The notes: generated from the letters alone by a model not told the origin. DNA of 64,000 bases from an uncultured Gammaproteobacteria bacterium (GCA_947258795.1 CAMYJU010000002.1:97928-161927); one strand, 5' to 3'. Positions 53,458 through 63,215 are shown, counted from the first letter of the stretch. Program-made: numbers and translations.

Positions 53458-54303
53458 TTATCGTATTCCTTTAAAGTGTCTGGTGACAACATTCTCGCCG
53501 TTTTCCCAGGCAATGCGTTTTGCCACTTCTACCGGCAAGTGTTTCAACAAGCTTCGTTGCCAGCCCATAACCTCATTCAGCTTCAGCCACCGTTGCGGTA
53601 TATAGGTATCGATTGCCAGCATAAAGCGGTCGCTATGCCGGATAAGTAACTCGCGCCAGCCATGCAGGAAGCGACCGTTGACAAAGATCTCGCGACGGAA
53701 CGACAGGTCCGCCCAAAGCTTATCATGGTTATCGAGCAGGTCACTGACAACGTGGCCTTCCTCGAAACCGGCATGGGCCCAAACGATCTTTGCATCAGGA
53801 TCCTGACTGATAATCAGTTCGATTGCATCGGCATCGCTGTGTACATGTAACATTAATCCATATTTTTTTGCCAATTGTACAACCGCACGTACAACCGGAA
53901 GGTCTGCCTCTTCTCCTTGCAAATGGAACTCTCCGATCGCCACATACCGGTACTTCGACAGTCTCTTCTCCAGATACGGAATAACTGTTTCATCATGCAT
54001 CCAGCTACGTGTGGTGCCGAATTTCCGATACGGACGCAATACTGGCAGAACAAGCCCAGGTGACGACCTGAATAAACGCAGAGTCCCTTCATCGCTGGTA
54101 CTCGACACCATAGCCCGTTTAATCCCGACTGCTTCCAGGCGGCGGATGGCATCCGCCGCTGGAATTGCGTCCCATACATCCATACTATAATGGATATGTG
54201 CGTCGAATATGGGTGTGGTTTCCGGGTCAAATGCCCCAGCCTGTCCTGAACTGGATACCAGGACCAGGAGCACCATCATCAGCTTATCGTACCGGAATAT
54301 CAT
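53458..54303 (-). CDS. Exported amidohydrolase family protein
   Basis: The protein (about 281 aa) begins with a hydrophobic stretch (MMVLLVLVSSSGQAGAF) and then has FDAHIHYSMDVWDAI, the HxH metal ligands of the amidohydrolase_2/TatD-like barrel. GEFHLQGEE, LHVHSDADA, WAHAGF and AIDTYIP supply the later His and Asp ligands. It likely hydrolyses or decarboxylates a small carboxylate or amide in the periplasm; substrate unknown. The start is uncertain: TTG 54321, ATG 54303 and a double ATG at 54279 are possible, none with a clear ribosome site. Confidence 0.72.
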   Translation of the reverse strand: MIFRYDKLMMVLLVLVSSSGQAGAFDPETTPIFDAHIHYSMDVWDAIPAADAIRRLEAVGIKRAMVSSTSDEGTLRLFRSSPGLVLPVLRPYRKFGTTRSWMHDETVIPYLEKRLSKYRYVAIGEFHLQGEEADLPVVRAVVQLAKKYGLMLHVHSDADAIELIISQDPDAKIVWAHAGFEEGHVVSDLLDNHDKLWADLSFRREIFVNGRFLHGWRELLIRHSDRFMLAIDTYIPQRWLKLNEVMGWQRSLLKHLPVEVAKRIAWENGENVVTRHFKGIR

Positions 54304-54478
54304 ATAGATAAAGGTTAGCAAGAGGCAGCAGACTATTCCATCTCAGGATAACGGAAATAATCAGCAGGAGACCATTATCAGACTCGTCTGGGATAAAGCG
54401 GATTGCACCCTGCAACTGGACAGTCATGTAAGCCTGATTGCAGCGCCACGCTCACATCCCCCCTTTGTTTGCCAGGCC

Positions 54479-54913
54479 ATGGTTGAAGAGCAGGATACGC
54501 ATCTGCTCATGGCTGAACCAGGCGTCCTTGAAGATCCCGGTAAACCGGTATGGTACCTGGCCAACACCCTGGAAACAGAGGAACCCTATACCCTCGGAGC
54601 GGTTATCGCAAAAGGCCGTAGCCCGGTCCGGTTACTGGCAGTTGTGCATGATATCGACCTGTATCCAACCTGTACAACCGAGTACACGATCAAGGCCTAT
54701 CAAAATTTATTGCAGATATTGCACGAGAAGGACATCAAATCGGTTGGTTTGCCATTACTGGGTACGGTTCATGGAAAATTTTCATTAGACCAGGCGGTTG
54801 CGTTACTATCCGAAAATTTCCTGTCAAAACTGCCCCGATCTGTAGAACGGATTTGGCTGGTTTTACCGCCGGAAACGGATTGTAGGGATCTGTGCCTGTT
54901 TAAAAAGCCGTAA
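54479..54913 (+). CDS. Macro-domain-like protein, N-terminus uncertain
   Basis: From ATG 54479, 144 residues contain LLAVVHDIDLYPTCTTEYTI and GLPLLGTVHGKFSLDQAVAL, like the C-terminal half of a macro-type ADP-ribose-binding fold. However, the same frame is open 171 nt further upstream, to a TAG at 54305, and reads like protein (TIIRLVWDKADCTLQLDSHV). No ATG, GTG or TTG exists there. The true start may be an unusual codon (ATT 54374 follows AGGAG by 3 nt, CTG 54410) or the gene has lost its start. The function is not clear. Confidence 0.6.
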   Translation: MVEEQDTHLLMAEPGVLEDPGKPVWYLANTLETEEPYTLGAVIAKGRSPVRLLAVVHDIDLYPTCTTEYTIKAYQNLLQILHEKDIKSVGLPLLGTVHGKFSLDQAVALLSENFLSKLPRSVERIWLVLPPETDCRDLCLFKKP

Positions 54914-54931
54914 TACATTGCTACCGTGTAC

Positions 54932-55444
54932 TTATTTTGTATCGGCTGGTCGAATTATACGTATCAACTCGCAAGATTTACGCTTCAGACCGAGGTTTCC
55001 TTCGGGCACGGCTATCTGGGCCATATTCGAAGTTGCCAGTAACTTGCCATTGTGGTTCAGTGGCAGTTCCCTGCCACCTAAGAACTCCAACATCATTTCC
55101 AGACCAGGGTTATGACCAACAAGCAGGATACTGTCAGCCTCTTCAAACGTGACTCTGGCTGTCTCCAGCAAGGTCTCACAATTAGCCATATAGAGCTGTA
55201 GATCCCATCGAATAGTTTTTAGACTGACATCCAACCCTTCACAGATATGCTCGGTTGTCTGTCTGGCACGCAATGCGGGCGAGCTAATTATTCTTGCTGG
55301 GACAATATCATGATCTTTCATCCATTTACCGAGCCTCGCAGCCTGACGGTGACCACGTTTGCCCAATGGCCTTTCCAGATCACTGCCTGCACCGGTTTTC
55401 CAGTCTGATTTCCCGTGTCGCAGTAACAAGAGCTGATGCTTCAT
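54932..55444 (-). CDS. SixA-like histidine phosphatase
   Basis: ATG 55444 has AGGGA 7 nt upstream and begins MKHQLLLLRHGKSDW, with the RHG motif of the histidine phosphatase superfamily. SSPALRARQT and LVGHNPGLEMMLEFLGG complete the active site. At 170 aa it fits SixA, which dephosphorylates phosphohistidine on signalling or PTS proteins. The longer frame to 55492 is not supported. Divergent from the macro-like gene's end region. Confidence 0.88.
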   Translation of the reverse strand: MKHQLLLLRHGKSDWKTGAGSDLERPLGKRGHRQAARLGKWMKDHDIVPARIISSPALRARQTTEHICEGLDVSLKTIRWDLQLYMANCETLLETARVTFEEADSILLVGHNPGLEMMLEFLGGRELPLNHNGKLLATSNMAQIAVPEGNLGLKRKSCELIRIIRPADTK

Positions 55445-55543
55445 CTCAGATCCCTGTGCAGGCCGGATCAAAAATAACCCTGCCATTATCATTCAGCTTT
55501 ATGACTGTTTTATGATAAGTATCAAACCTGAGTTTGATAATTG

Positions 55544-56227
55544 CTACCAGAGTAAGGGGCAAATGCGGTACCTAACCCTTTCCATATATTCAATATATCC
55601 AGGTAGCGTCTCTCTCAAGGTCTTCTCCTCGATATGTATACGTCCGACCAGGATGAGGAAAATGACTGGTATGAGCAGCACACTCAGGTAGCTCTCAAGC
55701 CAAAGGCCAAGGCCTGTCATCAATAACAGAAAACCTGAATAGAGCGGATGACGGATATGTCCATACAGACCGGTATCGACCAACCTATGGCCACGATCAT
55801 GCTGATCCTTGACGATTGGTGCTGCGAATTCATTCTGGAAAACTGCTGTCAAAATAATCGTGTAACCGGCCAGGAACACCCCTGCCCCGATAACTGACAA
55901 TAACAGTCCGGGCATCGGGAACCATTTCAGATAAAACACATCAACCGGAATCAGTATGAACCAGACAGTCATGGCAATAAACAGTAAGAATGAAATGATT
56001 CTGTCATCCCTGGGCTGGGTCTTGTCGACAGGTCTTTGCAGCCTGGCATCGAGACTGGCAGGAGCATATATCGCCAGTGCCAGTGTCGAGAACAGAAGCA
56101 GAATTCCATATACAACGAGAAACTGGATGGCTCGTGGCCATTCCCAGGTTCCTGCTGGAAGCAGTAATAAGGCAGCAAAGAATGAAAGCTGAGCCAGGCT
56201 TCCGAGTAGTCCCTTTAGTAACAACAT
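55544..56227 (-). CDS. Isoprenylcysteine carboxyl methyltransferase-like membrane protein
   Basis: The 227-aa protein has five or so hydrophobic helices and a C-terminal signature GLYGHIRHPLYSGFLLLMTG and EEKTLRETLPGYIEYM-like end. This matches the ICMT/NnrU-like methyltransferase superfamily, where the RHPLY region binds SAM. Members methylate lipids, phospholipids or prenyl groups. It lies next to the PSD-like gene, so a lipid substrate is reasonable (inference). GTG 56236 is an alternative start. Confidence 0.85.
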   Translation of the reverse strand: MLLLKGLLGSLAQLSFFAALLLLPAGTWEWPRAIQFLVVYGILLLFSTLALAIYAPASLDARLQRPVDKTQPRDDRIISFLLFIAMTVWFILIPVDVFYLKWFPMPGLLLSVIGAGVFLAGYTIILTAVFQNEFAAPIVKDQHDRGHRLVDTGLYGHIRHPLYSGFLLLMTGLGLWLESYLSVLLIPVIFLILVGRIHIEEKTLRETLPGYIEYMERVRYRICPLLW

Positions 56228-56243
56228 ATTCGGCACTCAATGT

Positions 56244-57614
56244 CTAATGAAGTGGAGGCGTTGTTCCGATATTGATAATGCCTATCTGGTTTCCCATACG
56301 TGTCTGTACTGCCGGAGATACCATACCAGGACTGAATAACAATATATTCAGTGAGCCTCCATAATAGAAATTACCCAGTTCAGTATAGCCGCGCTTGACC
56401 CTGGCGCCTGGCTTCAGAATATTTTTACGCAGTACGACCGAGCCTATCGTATCCAGACCAACCGGAATCGATGCGACATAGCCTTTCTTTATCCGACCTT
56501 TTATAACATCGGCATACTCGACCTCGATAATAATCACGCCACGCTGAAAAAGCTGAAACTGGCTGAAGTCGGTACCCGGACCGGCAACATTGCCGTCTTG
56601 CGGCACCCAGTTGGGCCAGTCCGGATAGCCATAGGTGCCCGAGACGACCACATCGGCATGACGTATCGTGCCAGTTACCGGTGCATGGAAGCGATGATAG
56701 GTATTCGGCATCAGAATACAGGCCAGGCCGTTACCGCCCACAAACTGGCGCTGTAATTCGGGGTCAACACCCTTCAGCAGTTGTGCCATGCTGATCGGGA
56801 TACCTTTTACATCCAGTACCGTATCGAATTGCAGCGGGTTATGTACATATCGGCGTCGAACCATTCCCGTGGATTCACTCAACACCTGTACTAATGGATT
56901 CATGATACAATCGGTCGGCGATGAAATCACATAGTCCCTGTCAGGCATGGTTACCGGCCGGCTCGGTATAGTCCTGTTGTTTGTATCGGTAACCAGTTCA
57001 CGCGCGAAAAAATCATTCCAGGACTTGTAGTCATGCGCTCTTTTACGTCTGTAATCCGAGATTTCGATGCGTGGATCATCTATCCATTCCTGTATGTAGG
57101 TGGTTGAATCCTGACTATCCATGAACGCACCCCGTTGTTTGCTGAAATCTGATGTGAATTTCATGCCGGTATCCAGCTTCCTGCCTGGATCAAGCGGGTT
57201 GCGACCCTGTACAAAATGTTGTGCCGGGACATTCTGGTAGTAGAACCAGGCGAAACCCTGGATATAGGCCAGACCATTATCTTTACTGCCGTTTATTCTG
57301 GGCAGAAAAGTACACCATTCGGTGAAATAGTCCACCAGCCTGGACAATAATCCCTTACCACCACCAGGTACACGCCAGGGGTTGAGCATATGATAGCTCT
57401 CTGGAGGGTCGACCATATTGCCCGCAATCAGCTCCAGGGAAGTGGCTACATCTGGATTATTATGATACCGATCGACCAGGTAGCTGATTGATGCAGAACA
57501 GGGAGACTGGGCCAGCTTTTTCTGTTGTTCAGCAGATAATGTTGCAGCTTGTACAGAGTAAAGGCTTAATCCCAGGCAGATCACTATCATCCGTACTATC
57601 GATTGCCGATTCAT
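56244..57614 (-). CDS. Exported phosphatidylserine decarboxylase-like protein
   Basis: I start at ATG 57614, which has GGAG 8 nt upstream and a signal peptide (MNRQSIVRMIVICLGLSLYS...QA). The 456-aa protein has WNDFFARELVTDTNNRTIPS, SSPTDCIMNP (active Asp), YHRFHAPVTGTIRHADVVVS (active His) and the C-terminal FYYGGSLNILLFSPG. The usual cleavage motif LGST is replaced by GGS, with Ser kept. The N-terminal 170 residues are extra, with several Cys. It may decarboxylate a serine-containing lipid or peptide in the periplasm. It overlaps nothing but follows fadD by 40 nt. Confidence 0.82.
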   Translation of the reverse strand: MNRQSIVRMIVICLGLSLYSVQAATLSAEQQKKLAQSPCSASISYLVDRYHNNPDVATSLELIAGNMVDPPESYHMLNPWRVPGGGKGLLSRLVDYFTEWCTFLPRINGSKDNGLAYIQGFAWFYYQNVPAQHFVQGRNPLDPGRKLDTGMKFTSDFSKQRGAFMDSQDSTTYIQEWIDDPRIEISDYRRKRAHDYKSWNDFFARELVTDTNNRTIPSRPVTMPDRDYVISSPTDCIMNPLVQVLSESTGMVRRRYVHNPLQFDTVLDVKGIPISMAQLLKGVDPELQRQFVGGNGLACILMPNTYHRFHAPVTGTIRHADVVVSGTYGYPDWPNWVPQDGNVAGPGTDFSQFQLFQRGVIIIEVEYADVIKGRIKKGYVASIPVGLDTIGSVVLRKNILKPGARVKRGYTELGNFYYGGSLNILLFSPGMVSPAVQTRMGNQIGIINIGTTPPLH

Positions 57615-57654
57615 CAGAATAGCTCCATTATAATAAGTTGCACCCGGATTAGCT

Positions 57655-59346
57655 CTAATTTCGCAGTTCTCTCCGCAAAATCTTGCCAACGTTGGATTTG
57701 GGCAAGACATCGGTAAATTCGATATGCTTTGGTACCTTATAGGCAGTCAGTTCCTTCTTGCAGTGTTCCAGAAGTTGTTCCTTTGTTAATGCCGGGTCTT
57801 TCCTGACTACAAATATTTTTACTACTTCACCGGATTTTTCATCGGGCACACCAATGGCAGCCACCTCCAGCACACCAGGGAGTTCAACAACGACACTTTC
57901 GATCTCATTGGGATACACGTTAAATCCGGATACCAGGATCATGTCATCTATCCGTTCCAGAATTTCCACATAACCCTTTTCATCGATATTGGCCACATCA
58001 CCGGTATGGAACCAGCCATCAGCATCAATTGTCTTGGCCGTTTTTTCCGGGTGGTGAAGATAGCCTTGCATGACCTGGGGCCCGCGTACGCACAACTCAC
58101 CCGCTTCTCCAGGTGGCAATATTGCCCCCTCCTCTGACTTGATGCAGCATTCGGTAGATGGGATAGGCAGACCAATCTTTCCATTATACTCAGGCAGGTT
58201 GATCGGGTTAATGCAAACGCCTGGCGACGTTTCGGTCAGACCGTAGGCCTCGATCAGGGTCTTGCCGGTGACCTCCTTCCAGTGTTTTGCAACGGCCGGC
58301 TGTACCGCCATCCCACCTCCCAGTGTGATCTTGAGTGAGGAGAAATCCAGCTCCGCAAAACCGGGGGTATGCAGCAATGCGTTAAACAGTGTGTTAACCC
58401 CGGTTATCGCACTGAAACGTACACTCTTCAGTTCTTTGACAAACCCCTTGAAGTCACGCGGGTTGGTAATCAGGTAAATCTGTGCACCGAACTTCATGAA
58501 TAACAGGCAGTTCGCTGTCAACGAAAAGATGTGATATAGCGGCAATGGGGTAATGATGGTTTCTTCACCCTCATTGATAAACGGACCTATCCATGCCGCG
58601 GTCTGTTGTATATTGGCTACTATATTGCCGTGTGTCAGCAATACTCCTTTGGCAACCCCGGTAGTCCCGGCTGTATACTGTATAAACGCAATGTCCTTAA
58701 GCCCAATATCGACCGGATTGAGCTGATGTTTTTCACCAGCATGAAGTGCCTGTTTTAAATCAACCATGTCCGGTAAATGATACGCGGGGACCATCTTCTT
58801 GACATGCTTGACAACCAGGTTCACGATCGCCGATTTAGGGAAAGGCAGCATGTCTCCAATACGCGTGACAATAACTGTTTTGACCTTGGTGTCACCCAGC
58901 ACCTGTTCCAGCTTATCGCAAAAATTTTCGAGTATGACAATGCAGGTGGCCTCTGAATCATTTAGCTGATGCTTCAGTTCACGAGGCGTATACAAGGGAT
59001 TGATATTCGTGACAGTCAGACCGGCTCTTAATGCACCAAAGATTGTAATCGGATACTGCAACAGGTTCGGCATCATGATGGCGAGCTTATCCCCTTTTTT
59101 CAAACCCAGTTCATGCTGCAAATAGGCTGCAAAATCACGGGTTCGTTGACCCAGGTCTGCATAGCTGAGCACGGAGCCCATGTTGGCAAATGAGGGACGG
59201 TCTTTAAAGTTCGATATGCTTTGTTCAAGTACATCGACTATTGAGGAAAATGCCTTGGCTTCTATTTCAGCTGGAATTCCTTCCGGATAGGACCCCAACC
59301 AGACCTTGTCAACTTGAACTTGAGATGTGGCGGCTTCTTTGTTCAT
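57655..59346 (-). CDS. fadD: Long-chain fatty acid-CoA ligase
   Basis: The 563-aa protein has the acyl-adenylate motifs YTAGTTGVAKGVLLTHGN (P-loop), GLTETSPGVCINP, DGWFHTGDVANIDEKGYVEI and LPKSNVGKILRREL at the end (catalytic Lys). It activates fatty acids to acyl-CoA on the inner membrane. AAGGGAG lies about 8 nt before ATG 59346. It is upstream of the exported PSD-like gene with a short gap, so both may belong to one lipid-related operon. Confidence 0.95.
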   Translation of the reverse strand: MNKEAATSQVQVDKVWLGSYPEGIPAEIEAKAFSSIVDVLEQSISNFKDRPSFANMGSVLSYADLGQRTRDFAAYLQHELGLKKGDKLAIMMPNLLQYPITIFGALRAGLTVTNINPLYTPRELKHQLNDSEATCIVILENFCDKLEQVLGDTKVKTVIVTRIGDMLPFPKSAIVNLVVKHVKKMVPAYHLPDMVDLKQALHAGEKHQLNPVDIGLKDIAFIQYTAGTTGVAKGVLLTHGNIVANIQQTAAWIGPFINEGEETIITPLPLYHIFSLTANCLLFMKFGAQIYLITNPRDFKGFVKELKSVRFSAITGVNTLFNALLHTPGFAELDFSSLKITLGGGMAVQPAVAKHWKEVTGKTLIEAYGLTETSPGVCINPINLPEYNGKIGLPIPSTECCIKSEEGAILPPGEAGELCVRGPQVMQGYLHHPEKTAKTIDADGWFHTGDVANIDEKGYVEILERIDDMILVSGFNVYPNEIESVVVELPGVLEVAAIGVPDEKSGEVVKIFVVRKDPALTKEQLLEHCKKELTAYKVPKHIEFTDVLPKSNVGKILRRELRN

Positions 59347-59586
59347 GTCTATTCTCCCTTATTATCGTTAATTATAGCTGTATTATCCCTTCAGATTAGG
59401 TAATACCTCTTTTGAAATAAGTGTATTTATTGGTCAGATGGTGGAAATCAATGCATAGACGTGTATCTATATGGATTATAATTTTTGTGATACGTAGACC
59501 ATAAGCTTTAGTTTGATTAATCTAAAATGTACAGACAGGATATTAGCCCTGTTATGTCAGTACATTTTAAATATTCGGGAGGAGGT

Positions 59587-59973
59587 ATGATTAGAAATAT
59601 CAAAATCCAGCGATTTATTACCCAATTGCTGTGTGTTTTAATAATCTCGGTTAATTTACAAGGCCTGGCTGTTGCAGGTATTGTAACAACTGAAGATCTG
59701 CAACGATCTGAACAGGCTGAACAGACGCGTGATGCTATTAAAAACCTGATAACACACTCGGATGTTCGTGATTCCCTGATCGAACATGGAGTCTCGTCTG
59801 ACCAGGTAATGGAAAGAATAAACAGTATGAGCGATTCCGAACTGGTTACAGTACAGGGTAAGCTCGATCAACTGCCTGCAGGTCAGGGTGCGCTCGAGGT
59901 TGTATTGGTCATTTTCCTGGTTCTTATCATACTCGATTTGACAGGGGTTACCGATATCTTCCCACGTATCTAG
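59587..59973 (+). CDS. PA2779 family protein
   Basis: GGGAGGAGGT sits 3-5 nt before ATG 59587. The 128-aa protein has a signal peptide (ending near LAVAGIV), a helical middle (DAIKNLITHSDVRDSLIEHG, with ERINSMSDSELVTVQGKLDQ) and a C-terminal hydrophobic helix (ALEVVLVIFLVLIILDL). This is the PA2779 pattern. The gene ends right at the start of the PA2778-type gene, as in other genomes, so the two act together. Confidence 0.88.
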   Translation: MIRNIKIQRFITQLLCVLIISVNLQGLAVAGIVTTEDLQRSEQAEQTRDAIKNLITHSDVRDSLIEHGVSSDQVMERINSMSDSELVTVQGKLDQLPAGQGALEVVLVIFLVLIILDLTGVTDIFPRI

Positions 59974-60954
59974 ATGGCAAATAATGGACTGAGCAGATTG
60001 TCCTGCAACCGCCTGCTATACGCAGGCGGTTCTTTTTTGATAGCCCTGATATTATCCGCTTGTGCGGGTACACCCATGTCCAGGAATATTCTTGAGCAGC
60101 AACCACCCTCTCTGGACCGAAGCTCAACATTACTTGATGTACCTTTTTTTCCACAGGAAACATACCAGTGTGGACCGGCAGCCCTGGCCAGTATTCTGGG
60201 TGACGCCGATGTCCAGGTAAGCCCTGAAGCACTTGTACCGCAGGTTTATTTACCGAAGCGGCAAGGAACGCTTCAGGTTGAATTACTGGCTACCAGCCGT
60301 CGTTACGGACGACTTCCTTACCTGCTTGAACCCTCGCTTGAAGAATTGTTACGCCAGGTAAAGGCAGGAAAGCCCATACTGGTCCTGCAGAACCAGGGAC
60401 TCAGTTGGCTTCCCAACTGGCACTATGCCGTTGTGATTGGCTATGACCTTGACCAGGAAATAATCATCCTGCACTCGGGAACCAGCAGACAGTACAATCT
60501 GGATCTGCGTCTGTTTGAGCGTACCTGGCAACGTGCCGAACACTGGGCATTTATCGCCCTGAAACCGGGCGAATTACCGGACAATGGGCAAGAGTCGCGC
60601 TATTTCAGTACAGTTGCCGATTTTGAAAGATCCGCTACTCCTTCGGATACGATCAAGGCCTATCAGGCGGGCTTGTCACGCTGGCCAGACAGCAGTGTCC
60701 TGGGTATGGGACTGGGAAACGCATATTATCAGACTGGTGCGCTGGTAAAGGCCGGCACAAGTTATCTGAATGTCCTGGCGCATCATGCTGACTATGCGCC
60801 GGCCCATAATAACCTGGCACAGGTACTCCTGGAACAAGGCAAGCTGATAGCAGCAAAAAAGCATGCAAAACTCGCAATATTGCATGGTCGCAGGCATGTA
60901 AACAGGTATCAGTCCACTCTTAGTGAAATTGAATCCAGGATCTCAGACCACTAA
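59974..60954 (+). CDS. PA2778 family cysteine peptidase lipoprotein
   Basis: The 326-aa protein has a lipoprotein signal with lipobox LSAC (C at residue 30) and a C39-like peptidase domain: FFPQETYQCGPAALASILGD (catalytic Cys in QCGPAAL) and NWHYAVVIGYD (catalytic His). Two TPR-like repeats follow near residues 215-310. It probably processes or handles a peptide partner together with PA2779. ATG 59974 directly follows the PA2779 stop. A perfect intrinsic terminator lies inside its codons 12-22, which is striking. Confidence 0.85.
   Translation: MANNGLSRLSCNRLLYAGGSFLIALILSACAGTPMSRNILEQQPPSLDRSSTLLDVPFFPQETYQCGPAALASILGDADVQVSPEALVPQVYLPKRQGTLQVELLATSRRYGRLPYLLEPSLEELLRQVKAGKPILVLQNQGLSWLPNWHYAVVIGYDLDQEIIILHSGTSRQYNLDLRLFERTWQRAEHWAFIALKPGELPDNGQESRYFSTVADFERSATPSDTIKAYQAGLSRWPDSSVLGMGLGNAYYQTGALVKAGTSYLNVLAHHADYAPAHNNLAQVLLEQGKLIAAKKHAKLAILHGRRHVNRYQSTLSEIESRISDH
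60007..60038 (+). terminator. Intrinsic terminator inside the PA2778 signal-peptide region
   Basis: AACCGCCTGC (60007-60016) pairs perfectly with GCAGGCGGTT (60022-60031), loop TATAC, followed by CTTTTTT. Stem, loop and T run are textbook, yet it lies within coding sequence. It could be an attenuator that limits PA2778 expression relative to PA2779. Confidence 0.7.
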
Positions 60955-61138
60955 TAAATAGCTGTGTTCGAAAGCTGGTAGAAAGATTGCTACTCAGGAT
61001 GCAGGGCATTGTGTACAATCATTATAGATTTTTTCAGCCCTGTTATAAGCCTTTACCATTTTTATCGACATTTGTTCAATCGAGCTCATATCCAGTTCGA
61101 ATTGCTTCAAATGTAGCTACATTTTTCGGAAAAACCAA

Positions 61139-62857
61139 TCAAAGCACCTCAATATCGATAATTGTTGGCGGCATTGGTGGGGCCAGTTGTTGAGTTGCTC
61201 CAGTTTCGAATGCACCTAGGTCAGGAGCACTGCCATTGTATTTCAGAGAAACACCCTGGCCGTTAGACCAGTTCATGCTCCGATCCAGAGTGATAGTGTT
61301 TGCTGTATAATCTATAGATATAATTCTGGCTGATGTGGACTGACCGCTAATCCGGATCTCGTCACCTGATTCTCCAGGTATTCCAAAACCATCATAGAAG
61401 TAACTAGCATCCTCAACAGCTATGACAGTGCCGGACCCGGAGCTGACTGTGTTCGTGAGGAATGTTCCGGCATCAATCATCGGGCTAGTTGCTGAGAGAT
61501 GAAAATCACGGCCTGCTTCATCAACAAAGGCGGCATCCTGCTCAATGCTGTTCCTGACCAGTTGTGGATAGTTGTTTTCCCAGTATGTCATATCATATTG
61601 TTGATTCCAGCCCGGGGTTCGCCAGCCATAAGTCATCAGCCACGCTTCTCCTGCCTGGGTATTAAAAAAGGCATTGGTATCGAACTCGAAACCATCCAGT
61701 CTTGCGGTCATGACCTGTACCGGTTTACCAGCCACAGTATTTACCCACCAGCTCCAGCGTGTATCGTTTGCCACAAAAATGCTTTTCATGAAGATATTAT
61801 TTTTGAACGAGTTATTTGAAAAGTTTCCACCCTGTTCAATAAAGACACCCGCATAATCAGTCCCATAAAAAACATTGTGGTAGATACGGTTACCGGTATT
61901 GTACTGTGCTTCAGCCCCGTAAATAGCCATGCGCAATCCTGGGCCTATCGTGTCGTGGAAGGTATTGTTTCTGAGGATGCCATCCTGACCAGCATACTGA
62001 ATACCTGAAAACGGTGATGCGTTACCACTTGATGGTGTAAAGGCAAATTCATTTCCCTCGATCAGGTTACGTTTGGTCGCATTGAACTGGGTATGCCCGG
62101 CCGTATTATCACAATCGTATACTTCACCATCTTTCTGAATGGCATTATGAAAATAATTGCCTCGGATGACATTAAAATTTCCGCATCGAATGGCCCACAG
62201 GGCATGTCCAGCCTTGGTGAATGTATTTCCTTCGATCAGATTACGGTCCGAATTAACGATGGTTATACTATCCGCCGCATTATCATCAATTGTGTTGTTG
62301 ATTATCTTGTTGAATGTTGCATTGTTAAGGAATATACCGGTTTTGCCGCCACCGCTTGCATCAGTTGCCAGACGAAATGTATTGTTTTTAAGAATGTTAT
62401 TTTGGGCGTTATCCAGCGATACCCAGCGCAAAACATTATTGACATCGAGCCCCTCAACCACGATGTGTTGACGATTAGTCAGGTTAATTGCTGGACGCAG
62501 TGATCCGGTAAGAACAACCGATTCCAGGTTATGGTTCCGGTAGACAAGCTGATTTCCCTGTGCACCGGAATTTCCAGGTGTCAGGGCTTCATTATAAGTA
62601 CCTGCTCGTATATTAACGATATCTCCTGGCCCGGCTACAGCCGCTGCTCCAGCAATATTGCTATAAGCCGTTTCGCTGCCAGCACCGCAGGAACGCGTAC
62701 TAGCCGAGTAATTTGTACAGCTGGCGGCTCCGATTTGCTGGTCTACATATAGATTGGCCGCATAAGACATATGTGGCAAAATCAAGAACAGACAGAAGAA
62801 CCAGACTTTACAGCCAGTCAATACACTAAGGGAACTAGATAGTATACCGGTATTCAT
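61139..62857 (-). CDS. Secreted right-handed beta-helix protein
   Basis: AGGAG 6 nt ahead of ATG 62857 sets the start. The 572-aa protein has a signal peptide ending near HMSYAA, then repeated short beta strands rich in Asn (NILKNNTFRLATD, NKIINNTIDDNA, NLIEGNTFTKAG). These form a parallel beta-helix as in pectate lyases and other polysaccharide-active proteins. The end (about 500-572) holds a beta-rich domain and GAFETG, common in alginate/pectate lyase-like proteins. Substrate unknown; it may act on an extracellular polysaccharide. Confidence 0.85.
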   Translation of the reverse strand: MNTGILSSSLSVLTGCKVWFFCLFLILPHMSYAANLYVDQQIGAASCTNYSASTRSCGAGSETAYSNIAGAAAVAGPGDIVNIRAGTYNEALTPGNSGAQGNQLVYRNHNLESVVLTGSLRPAINLTNRQHIVVEGLDVNNVLRWVSLDNAQNNILKNNTFRLATDASGGGKTGIFLNNATFNKIINNTIDDNAADSITIVNSDRNLIEGNTFTKAGHALWAIRCGNFNVIRGNYFHNAIQKDGEVYDCDNTAGHTQFNATKRNLIEGNEFAFTPSSGNASPFSGIQYAGQDGILRNNTFHDTIGPGLRMAIYGAEAQYNTGNRIYHNVFYGTDYAGVFIEQGGNFSNNSFKNNIFMKSIFVANDTRWSWWVNTVAGKPVQVMTARLDGFEFDTNAFFNTQAGEAWLMTYGWRTPGWNQQYDMTYWENNYPQLVRNSIEQDAAFVDEAGRDFHLSATSPMIDAGTFLTNTVSSGSGTVIAVEDASYFYDGFGIPGESGDEIRISGQSTSARIISIDYTANTITLDRSMNWSNGQGVSLKYNGSAPDLGAFETGATQQLAPPMPPTIIDIEVL

Positions 62858-63215
62858 ACAAACTCCTGGGGACAACCCGACCGGCTGACATGCAAGCCGG
62901 ACAACAGCGTAAGATTCACCAGATTCAATATCTGCTAATGTGTGTTTACGGATCATCCAGCCCGGGATGCAATAATCACACTTATAGCAATATCATATTA
63001 ATAATAGTGCTGATATTATGAGACCTGTATCCCGATCCTGCGGTTAATTATAGTGCTTGTGTCTCAAAATAATATGTTGGCCAGACATTCTTGCCGGAAA
63101 GTAGCTGGGTGGTGGTCAGTATTGCTGAGTCCATGTATGCGGATACAACCAGACATATTATGGCATTTATCTCTGGTTAATCGTGTAAGTACACAAGAAG
63201 AAGTGTTAATACATT

